NCBI GenBank assembly: GCA_038501625.1
Contig: JAZAYU010000172.1
Location: 992,001 to 1,056,000, forward strand
From: Corbicula japonica
Taxonomy: Eukaryota > Mollusca > Bivalvia > Venerida > Cyrenidae
Reading direction: 5' to 3'
Length of the DNA: 64,000 nucleotides
Position 1 is the stretch's first letter. The number at the start of each line of letters is the position of its first letter. The position numbers and the translations under genes are program-made. The notes under the pieces were generated by a model, which was not told the DNA's origin, did no database searches, and saw only the letters and a program-made list of their open reading frames with translations. Positions 24,001 through 36,000 of this stretch are shown here, piece after piece.

Positions 24001-27000
24001 TTTATTGAACATCCCAACTTCCTAGAATAGTTTTTTTTTAAATTGACAGAGAACGCCAAAGTTTTAACAAAGAAAAAGATATATCTTGTGATTGGACAAT
24101 AAATCCAAAATTATACTGGCTATTGAAACCACCCCATTAAAACGGACAGAAAATATTGAAACAAAAATAATTCTAAAGAATTTTATCATACTTTACTGTG
24201 AGATTGATATAGATTAAAGGGGGGGGGGGGGGATTGAAAGCCACCGAACACAACAAAACCAAAAGAATTGCAGGTTCGGGGTTCGATTGAAGTTCAACTA
24301 AGAAAATCTATTAGACTATTAGCATGCTCGATCTGTGCCCAAGGTTTTAAAACTGAGCATGGAAACCAGTCTCAAATCTCAAGCATCTGATTGGCTGAAA
24401 TGGCGACTGGTCGCCATTTCAGCCAATCAGATGCTTGAGATTTGAGACTGGTTTCCAAACTCAGTTTTATAACCTTCAACCCTGCACTATGTTTTGCAAA
24501 GTACGCTCCAAACATGGCGATTTGTTCACGAGAGAAATAAAATCAATTTCTGAAGACAGTCTTTGTTGCAGATTAAAAGCCCAGTGTTATCTTGTGTAGT
24601 AAGCAATTTGAACTGCTTACAGGAACAAGCTCAAAGTCCTTACTACCATCTTGTGTTTCAAAATCACCATTTGTTTTACAGAATCACTTGCCAAGCACCC
24701 CCAATTCTGGAAGCAGGAAATGTCACTATAGAGTTTGAAATCACTAATAAAGTGGTCAACGATACATTCCAACATACGGTTTCAAATGGACTTGCTGAGT
24801 TTCTACCTACGTTTGTGTACTTGGTAACCAATATTACTTAAAGCTTTAATGAGTAGTAACTTCAAATACAGTTAAAACAACGATAGCGACTGTTGATTAT
24901 AACTAAAGGTGAAAAGAATTATTTAAAGCCTAAAAATAACCAATAATTAGAAATGGTATTGCCTCTTATTGTAAGCGAACCCGCATCGTCACGGCGACAA
25001 CCGACTGAGCTAGCCGGGACAACCCCCAAAAAGGTTGATCGGAGAGCCCTGATATACGTTATCAACACTGCATGACATCGGTAACGGACATTGTTTACTG
25101 ATAACAGCACTTTCTATATGAACGGGGTTTCATTTAGCCAGTTTGTGCGGAAAATAAAACATGGTAAACTTTACACAAATGGACAGTATAGATATATGGC
25201 TTTTATCATAATTTAAAACCATTTATTAAAAAAATATCAAAGTTCTTGTGGGTGAGAGTCTTTCAAATCCATTTGATTTGAAAACATGCTTTAGTTATCT
25301 TTAAGTAAATAAAGGGAGCTGGTTTTAGCAATAATACCCCTACAGTGAAACCTGCCTTAGCAGACACCTGCCAATAGCAACCACCTGTCTTAAACAGCCA
25401 GTTTGAATATGTCCTAAACTGACATTTTGTTCTCATTTTAACCTGTCTTTAACAGCCACCTGTATTTAGCAGCCACTTTTTGTCACTCCCTTGGGTGGCT
25501 GCTAAAGACAGGTTTGACTGTAGATAGTGAAATTGAAAAATTATATTTACTACTATAAACAACGGAAGTCCGGTAAATTGACTGGTTTTTGCAGGTATCG
25601 CGTATATCTTCTGGTCATTAGTTACTATTACATTGCATCTCAAAAACCAGTCAATTTACCGGACTTTTGTTAGATTAATGGCGACTGTGCACCCTTCCTA
25701 TAACATAGTAGTAGATTCAACTTCACTATTTAGAGGAATTTGTGCTGAAACCGGATCTCTAAGAAACAAACCAAATATTTTCATTAAAGGATCCAGTGTT
25801 AAAAGAAACTTCGGGGCCACTTGCACAGGTCAAGATGTCTGGAAGTGTTCAGCTGACGATCCAGGGAGAGAATCTTGACATTGGATCTGATAGACAGGTT
25901 TTTGTGGGCGGTACAAAATGCATAATCACCAATGTTGACAGGTAATAGAAATGCACTTGTCGCAATCTTATTGGCTGAAACCGAACCTATAATCCAATAA
26001 ATCCTGCATAATGGGCTAATAAATGCTGCTTAATGCAATAACGGTACATCTCCTTCATATTTCAATGGTACTTATTTTGGAACTAAGGTGAGTGAAAATG
26101 GTTAATGTATTCTTATACATTAGGACAGATTATATACCGTATTTTCGAATTTGAATTAAAGGGAGAGTACTCATGTTTTTTCTGTAGTAAATGTGTTACC
26201 TCAAAGCAACGGTTACTTCCCTTTACAGTGTCACCACAATCAAAACTTAGCTAAATTTTGATTACTAGTACGTACTATTTTAAAAGTGGACTTTTCTATA
26301 TTTGTTTAGTATGCTTACCAAGAAATGAAACAAATGACAAGTTCGATTGCAAAGAAAATTACATTATATATCCAGGTTAATAAAACACTGCCTCTTCACA
26401 CAGCAATAAAGTAAAGGCTTAAAAGAGTGTTTAATATGATAAATTTCAAACGGGCACCACAAACAATTTAAAACAATTTAAACAGAAGTGATAATTCGAT
26501 GGCTTACCTCCACGGTTAGACGCAAAGCATTATGCCAGTTTAGGTTTAAACCAGGTTTTCTGGAGTGCATCAACCTTACCGTGCCCCGTGTTTTGCCGTA
26601 TGTACAAACACGTACAAGTAAATTCATATCCACACCGGGTCTACAATGGTGTATGCATAAACCTACAAACATATAAAACGCCAATGGCATTGTATATTAA
26701 AATGTGTAGGTACTTAATGACCGAACTGAGATCAGGGCTAAAGGTTATTAAATTAAGTTTGGAAACCAGTCTCAAATTTATAGCATCTGATTGGCTGAGA
26801 TGGCGACTGCTTGAGATGCTTGAGATTTGAGACTGTTTTCCATGCTCAGATTTATAACCTTACGGACAGTGTACGTGGCTAAAGTAAACTCTATGTTTTT
26901 TTCTGTTTATGATTTTGTTTAAATATTCCACACAGTTGTATGTTTTTTTAGGATCAGTGACCAAGAAATCACATGCTGTGCTCCACAGTTTAACCGGACG

Positions 27001-30000
27001 GGAAACTTTAATGTCACCTACGAGATTGACAGTAGGATTGTTGAAGGTCCGTATGTCACATACGTTCCTGAACCAGAATTTACAGATGTTAACCCCAGAT
27101 CTTCAATTATTAGGTAATGTTAAAATAAGAGGGAATAACTGTTCTGTTTGATACATAGCTCTCTCAATTATGCTTTTTTCTTCGGTGTTCAGATAGATCG
27201 GGGCTCATATGCCATAAAATACAACATAAAAATACGACGATTACATATGACTACACGCTCATATTGGAATAAAATACCAAAAACGGCAAAAACATAAGAT
27301 TGAGACTATTAAGAAAAGTCAGTATTACAAATTTAAACTTCTAAGTGTTTCAATGCATTTAATTTTGTTTTGTGACTAGGGTAACTTCGCTTTTAATCAT
27401 ATACTTAACAGAAAAAACTAAAGAATATTATTTCTTGTTAAAGCGATGTGTGACATTGACATTGTCTTTCTCTACCGACGCTCTGACCTTGACATTTTAA
27501 TGTTTTAGCAGAGGTGTGACCTTGACATTGTCTTGTTCTAGTGGAGTTGTGATCTTGACATTTTCTTGTTTTAGCGGAGTTGTGACCTTGACATTTTCTT
27601 GTTTTAGCGGAGGCTTGACCTTGACGATTTCAGGCGATCATCTCGGAGGATTAGGCAAATATTGTAAGCTTGTCATAGTGGACGGCTACCAAAACATCTC
27701 ACTGACGGTAATTTCATCATTATAGATCTATTAATAAAAATTCAATACTGTTTAATTTAAAAAAAATACAAACGCAGTTTTCCATGTCATAAATAGTACT
27801 TGTTTTAACCTATTTACAACATGTACTCCCCCCAAAATAATGTGATTTAATTCAGAAAAAGGTAACAAATAGCTACTGGTAAACTTAGGAACTACCATTT
27901 CTAACATTTAATTGTAAAATAGTTTGAAATTAATGAATTTGCAGGAACCGGGCGACTGTCAAATTCAAGAGGTCGAGCGCAATGACGCGCTTTTGCTATG
28001 CAAGACGGGAAGGGCTAATAGTACACTGGACTCGGGAATCATACGATTATATAATGTGTACGGGACAATGGTTTCCATGGCTACGCAAGTTGTTATAGAG
28101 GTGGATCCGGAAATGGAAACAGATAACAAGATCATGTTTTTATCTCCAGCCAACAACGAAACTGATGTTTATTTTAAGGTAATAAGAAACGTCCGAGCCC
28201 AATCCTGAAAATCGACATGTTGCTCAGGATCGAATTATTTCTTTTAACAGTCAATGCTCGGCGACTTTTCAACAATAAGTTCTCAAAATAACAACAAAAT
28301 TGTTGCTAAATAACATTACCATTATCAATTATGAAATTCTTAGTGCAATTATCATTGTATGTTACATGTCAAAAAAGGAATCTATTATAATCTGCAGTTA
28401 TGACGATTGGTTAAATGAAATTCCGTTAATGTAAAACAATTGACGTTATATATTTATCAGCTATACTTCGAAGTGAACAGGCAAAATAACGGCTATTTAC
28501 TCCTCTGTTTTCATGTAATTTTCAGGGAAAATTCTTACAAAACATTTACAAAACCGATATTCAAATAACGATTGGTTCTATGGAATGTGAAGTGATTGAG
28601 GTTAACGAGACAGACGTGCGCTGTCATGTGAGCAAAATTCCGCCTGAAGCACGCGGGTTGAAAGAAAGGGTTAAGGTAAGTGAAATACCTCAATTTACCT
28701 CAAATCTTTTAATGATAGGTGCATCATACAGTGTTGTTTTATTATAAGAGTTAATTGTGTTTAAATACCCGGTATACAAATTGATGGTGTATAATTTTAA
28801 AATGTTGAAATATGAACAGGTGGTACTTCTTTTCCCAAGATCATAAAACTAAATCTGGAGACCATTCTCAAGTCTCAAGCATCTGTGCCCAAGGTTATAA
28901 AACTGAGCATGGAAACCAGTCTCAAATCTCAAGCATCTGATTGGCTGAAATGGCGACCAGTCGCCATTTCAGCCAATCAGATGCTTGAGATTTGAGACTG
29001 GTTTCCAATCTCAGCTTTATAACCTTCAGCCCTGATTGGCTGAAAGGGCGATTACGATTAGTAGCCATTTTAGACAATCCGATACTTGAGATTTGAGACT
29101 GCTCTCCAATCGTCGATCTGCAACAAAAGACACAAAAGTGCTATGTAAATTCAAGACTTACGATACGAACCGCTAGAAATAGAGGTATGGATAAACATTG
29201 AAATAGGAATGTCAAAACTAATCATATTTAGGAAACACAGCCACTGCACAGAGCCAAAATGTTGAGAGGGAAGTGGAGAAGAAATGGTGCAATTTCAGGA
29301 TAACTGCATAATGGGAACGAAATTGGTTGGTCAGCTGCAAAGTCATCTGCCAGGGAGTTAAAATCAGGTTCTAGAGTGCACAAACTCAGTCCGTCTGGTT
29401 CCAGTATGAACAAACATGGCCAAATTGCCTGGGTAAGCAAACTGAAACCTACTCAATACTCGGCAATGTTGCTCACATCAAACAATCTTGCAGGCACCGT
29501 CGGAGTTTTCAATTTTCAAAGGCCATTCCTGATATGCATATTTTACTTTTTTTTATCAAAAGTATAATTTCTGGTAGACTTTTAATGACAAATATTATTG
29601 ATTTTTCTGTTGTGTTCTTCCTTTTTTAGTGCAAGATAGGAAACATGTTATATAATCTCGGGACAATCGCTTTTCAAATTCCTAAAGTAGAGGCAACAAG
29701 CCTTCCCGCCATTGCCTCCTCTGATTTCAATGGTGTGTATGTTGTGGGAGCGCTAGTGATGGTCGCAGTTGGTATAGTTTTGCTTGGTTTTGGGATACGT
29801 AGAGCGAGGGCCCGCAAACGCAGGGATGAGCCTTTCAACGTTCAGTATAGGAGAGATAGTAATATTCTTACGCTGGATGGACTTTCTGAAAGCCATACCT
29901 CAGACGCTCTTCAGAACAGACAAAATGGTATGCTTTGTATCATATTCGTTTTCAAGACTTTAAAATGTAGAAATTCGAATCTCACTGTATCGGCACCTTT

Positions 30001-33000
30001 ATTTGAATTCCTTTTTTGAACTTTCAGTTGTAGTATGTTTTATTTTGTTTCGTGGCCCTTGTTTACTACATTTTTTTCCAATGGCACAAAACTGTAAGAG
30101 ATTCTCAAAATTTCAAAATTGTCAATTTCCTTATTTATTTGCATTTTTCGTGTTTATTTTAATTAAGGATATGTCTCCATAAGCCCTTTATACTTGTTTA
30201 AGAGGCATGTTTCTGTCAATACCCGGGATGTGTCGTTTAAAATTTCAAACTTCAATGTTTCAGATTACCAAGACCGGTTCCAAAGGCGACCTGTTCTTGA
30301 CAATACTTCATTGAAGGAGACTGAACCCCTTCTCCCACTGTTGGACGAAGACACGCGAATAATGTTCGAGCAGAAAAACCTTCTTATTTCAAGTGATTGC
30401 CTTATGCTCGGTGAAGTCGTTGGACGGGGTGAGTTTGAGGGTTTTTTTTCGACATGGTGTTATTTTTTCGTCCGAATCTTTTTACCGAGTATTTTAAATG
30501 AAACAACCCGTCATTAAAACCTTGGTTGATTTTGTTAACTTATCAATAACGTCTGATTATAAGCCTGTTATATAAAGCATGTCTCTTAAACGCATCAGAT
30601 TCTGTATAACTATTTCTTGATAATTCAGCATAAGCGAAAGTATATTATGCGAATTATTACTTTATTAAACATCATCTCCATTTATCTTACAAAGTTATTA
30701 TCTTACCTTTGCTTATATATCTTATTAACTGAATTCACATATGTCTATTTCATCTATGCATGAGGTTGATCTTATTGAACACCTTGTCAATACAGAGTTT
30801 GTTCGAAGCTTGCAGGGAGCGCTAAAAAGCAACGATTGTTCTGACTGATCATGGTTTGTACACTTTCAATAAATGCTTTACTATAATTTTTCAATGTTGT
30901 AATAAATGCTTTACTATAATTTTTCAATGTTGTAATCGTATATAATTTTGACAACTCCCGCGTTAGTACTATGCTGAATTGCACAACTTTTATTTGATTT
31001 TTTAACTCTCTTCTTTCTAACAATATTTTGGCTTTACTTCAACTGCATTCTTTCTCTTAATGACGATGGGTAATAATAAATTTCATCGAAATTCAATGCA
31101 ATGTTACTTACTAGATTTTTTTTCTTCATAACATATTTTTATGCGTCATATCCGTTTCAGGACATTTTGGGTGCGTGTACAAAGGTTATTTAACTCTTCC
31201 GAATGAAAAGATCGAACAAGTTGTGGCTTGCAAAACCCTTCACAGTAAGTATTCATATATAAATGTACATATCGCATAGGGTAGTTTTATAAAGTCAGTA
31301 CTGTTATCAGTAAATAATCGGTTTCATGTCTCATGCAATGATGATTTCGTTTATCGGGGTTGTCCGATCAACCGTTATTGGTGTTTTCCCGGTTAGCTCA
31401 AATAGGTAGCGTTATTGGCCATGCATGGCTAGGCGCTGTCACCGTACGGGATCGCTTCCCAGTAGGGGCGATATCATTCTTCATTACCAGAGATATAAGA
31501 CTTTAGATCAGATTTAGATCTTAGTCTTTCGATCAGGTTTGGCCGTTTGTACTAGGTTTTTTTTTTTGCATCACTTCGTAATAAGTTTCCATTCAGTTCA
31601 CTCCCAAATATTCTATTCAATCCAGTTTCATTGTTTTCTCTTTTAGGGCAAACCTATTTTTTTAATCTGGGGACCATACGCTGTTGATCATAGAACGGTG
31701 TAATCGAAAAATACCGCATTGAATGCTTCATGTTAACCACCATATGCATATTATCCTATTGAATCTATAAAAATTGTACTGTTAACTGTTGCAAATATTG
31801 ATTTGCTTATCCCTAGACGGCGTAGGCAGTAATATGCATTTCAATTACTGGCCATGAGCAGGTTGAAACCAATCCTGCAATATTTTCATATTTGTCGTGT
31901 TTGGTGGCTTACAAGATTCCCTTTTCATATTTTTCACTACAAAAAGCAGTTTTGCAACGGAAAAGACGATGCGAAATTGTTCCTGAGTTCTTAATTGTTT
32001 TGCCCCTGCTGAGGAGCGAACCCGTACGGCGACAGCGCCTAGCCTTGCAATGCCAAGTACGCTACATATTGAGCTAACCGGGACCATTCCCCATCCCAAA
32101 AAAGGACGATTGGAGACCTTATGATAAACGTAACCATCACTTCATGACACCAGAAACTGATAATATTACTGACTATATGTACGGGGAGACCTTTTTTCGG
32201 CCGCTGGGATATTAAATTTCTAGTGTATCGCAACAACTTTCAAATTTGAAAGACGTTACTAGTGGAACGGTGGTGCTGACACTTCTTTACCCAAAAATTC
32301 CCATTGACACGCTCGACAACACTGCGTCTTTATAACGCCATTGTGTTTGACGACGTTTAATGAATGAAACATATCATTATAGTATGTTTAATTTACGATC
32401 AGAATGCTCACAAATTTGAAATAAAAAAATCAATTTTAAGTTAAATGGTCGGATCACCCTAACAGGTCACTTCATTTACCTATCAGAGAAAATATTAAGA
32501 AATGAATTTGTGTACATACTTTAAAATCGTCAGTCTAGGAAATTATTATTTCAAATATATTAAAAATGTATTCACAATATGGTGCAAGACCGATATTAAA
32601 CTCTTAAACAAAAAAAATAAACCGTATTCCTTAAAGTTTTAGAATCAGCAACCTTAACCAAGTACACTTCAGAAAATTTAGACATAACGTTGAATTAATT
32701 GTCAAAGATAAAAATAACTTATAAGTCTAAGGAGTTACAATTGGGCCGAGTTTGCTCTTTTAACCTGTATGTCTTGTGAATTGAGATATGTTTTACTTTC
32801 CCTTCCGATGTGTCATCAATAACTGTATCGATGTCTCGACAGGAAACAATCCTAAAGATCTGGATGTGAACAGCTTTCTGAAGGAAGCGCTTCTGATGAA
32901 AGACTTTCATCATCACAATGTGATGGAACTGCTTGGGATATGTCTGGGTATAGAGCAACTACCATTGGTCGTTCTACCCTTCATGCAACGAGGGGACGTA

Positions 33001-36000
33001 TTGTCGTACATTAGGGATGTCAAAAATGTAACGTATTTTTCCACTTAATTATTCATGTTACCTTTTATACACGTAGAACAGGGCCCAAGATCATATAACT
33101 CAAACTGGAGACCAGTCTCAAATCTCAAGCATCTGAAATGGCGACTGATCAGATGCTTGGAATTTGAGACCGGTCTCCAAACTCAGAATTATTGATAACA
33201 TGTTTAGATAGTATTAGTCCCAAAATCTAGACTTAAAGATCCCACTATGTTTAAACATGTTAAGTTATTGTGTAATACATTTCACACCCAAGAAATATAT
33301 AATTATAAATACTAGTAATAGAACGTGTTAAAATATTTTGAGGACATCTTTGCAAGTTCATACAATTTAAACACACCCAAGAAATAGTCATATATACAAG
33401 TGATAAAGAATTTTGTAATAAAAACTTGTAAGACATATTTTGAGCACATATTATTCACACAATCTAAACATTGTGCTATATACTGTGGTGTTGATATGCG
33501 TGCATTGACATCGACGTATGAACATATTTAACAAAAAATAATAGATTTCTAAGTAATCAGTGTGAATTTATTTTTTAATATCTAACGAATAATCTTGTTT
33601 AGGTACCGACTGTTAAAGATCTTGTCGTTTTTGGTGTGGACATTGCAAACGGTATGCACTATCTAGCACAGCTGAAATTTGTTCATCGGGACCTTGCTGC
33701 CAGAAACTGCATGTAAAGTATTCATTTAACAGCACTGTGTCTACTGTGCCCAATATCATAAAACTAAATTTTGAGATCAGTCTCAAATCTCAAGCATCTG
33801 ATTGGATGAAATGGCGTTTGGTCGCCATTTCAGCTAATCAGATGCTTGAGATTTGAGACTGATCTCAAAATTTAGTTTTATGATCTTGGGCCAAGATTAA
33901 TTCCAAAAATAAACTAAAACCATATAAGATAATTACATCATTTGTTGTTTAGAGAAAAACTGTTTCAGTGTAAGCAGTTGAACATAATTTCTGCGAACTT
34001 TAAAAGAATTAAAATGCATCGGGACATATGCATTACTGCATAAAAACAAGTTCAATCACTTAACCGAGCCTTCACTACACTCACCAAAAGTTCTAATTGG
34101 TCACTTTTTGTCCGTATTATTTTTATTAGAAAGACATTGAATTCACTCTTTATTTATGATCATATGCCAACAAAAGTCTTAACTTAAGCTTTAATCTTGT
34201 AATAATTGACTTTGGAACAGTTTGGCAAGATTATATCCTTAATTTTGCTAAAAATGCATTTCTTGCATAAAAATGTCAAGCAAACAGAAATATGTTCTTG
34301 ATTCCTTGTTTTGTTTTAATAGGACCCCTCATTAGTAGGAAAAACAGAAAACAGTATTAATCAATAGCACATTTGTTTAAATAAACCCCTTTCAAAGTAT
34401 CCAATTTTAAACTTGCCTCCTTTTGAATTAAAGATTGTTCTAATTTTGACCCAGCGGTGTAAGTAAATGGTATTGGGTTCATTTAAGAAAACAATTAATA
34501 AAGATTAAAAAAGACATTAGATAATTGATTTCAAGACAAAACAGTTCTTTCCACAATCTCTCTTGACGTAGGGAATAAACAAAACTAGCATACATTGTAA
34601 ATATTTACAATTAATGACCAATTAGAACTTTGTTTATTTCGATATGTGTCCTGTTCGGTGGCTTTTAAAGTTCTTTTTTATCTATTTAAACATTTTATTG
34701 CAGATTTTACTCATATATTCACTTTTATTGCCGAATATTCAATTAGTTGTAGAAATTAGTACAACATGTAGCAGTTGTTGTAGTTGTGGTGTTGGTGGTG
34801 CTAAAGATTATGATTCACTGGTTTGTTTTCTTGCCGTTGAAAATGGTTGCATGGTTCCATTCCTTGTAAGGGGAACTCATTAGATTCTTTTTGTTTTACT
34901 TGTAAATGTTTGGGTAATACAGGCGGAAGTTTGCTCGTGTTGATACAATTTAACCCCCAGTGGTCTATTTCTATTGCCTCTAGCCAAGTCAGTGGCCTAT
35001 CCTCGTTTAATGTGTTTGATTGGTTCGTCTTCGTGTTTTGCTGTTATGTCTATTTTAGTATTTCATTATTGTAATTGGCTTACCTTTTTTATTTATTTGC
35101 TTTCCTAATAGACTAAGCGGGGAGGTGTGTGTTGCTTGTATGGTAGTAGCAGAAGCAGTAGTAGCAGAATTTATATAGAAGAAGTATCACGTCAAGTTGA
35201 TGGGTGGGTTGGAATTATTTTACCAAGACAAGTTGTATTTGTTAGTTCATAGGAGAACCTGTTTGGGCAAGTTTGATATTGGTGTGGGAGTAGTATTATG
35301 TTTCAATAAATGAAAGTATTTCATTTATTTCTTACTTTATCTACGACTGTTTGTAGGATCGATGACAACTTGAGGGTGAAGGTCGCAGACTTTGGTCTAT
35401 CACGTGACGTCTACGAAAAGGAGTATTACAGCTCGAGTGACAAGAAAGCTCAACTTCCGGTAAAATGGATGAGTCCTGAAAGTCTCGAATTCGGACTATT
35501 CACACACAAGTCGGACGTGGTTAGTATATACATATAAAAATGAAATACAAAATGAAAACACAGCCTCCTTACAGAGCCAAAAAAAAGAGGGAAGGCGAGC
35601 ATAATAATGCTATTAACCCTGTTAAACACTGTTTTCTTTTCTGTGGCTAAGCGCACGTATTTGTGAGAAACCTGCGCAATTGTGCTTTAAACTCCACCAA
35701 ACAACTTTTTCTTGTATTGTGCTTAGCACTAAATGCAGGAAGTTATGAGAATTTTCTTATGTTGTGCTGCTCAGCGCATGTATTTGTGAGAAACCTATTA
35801 GTATTCGTTTATAATGAACTGAACCCAATCAAATACAGTTAAAGACATCGCCCGTACGCTTAAAAATGCACAATTGACATTAATCGCAAATAAGTAATTA
35901 AACATTTAAAATGATAGTGTCTCTAGATGGGAGCGAACCCGCACCGTCACGGCGACAGCGCCTAGCCCTGAAATTCCTGCGACGCAACCAATTGAGCTAA

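Noticed and set aside
27924..27944. Extending MET-like exon 10 upstream to the in-frame ATG at 27924
   Set aside because: The GCAG acceptor at 27941-27944 joins exon 9 in phase, and an internal start would leave the receptor without its sema part.
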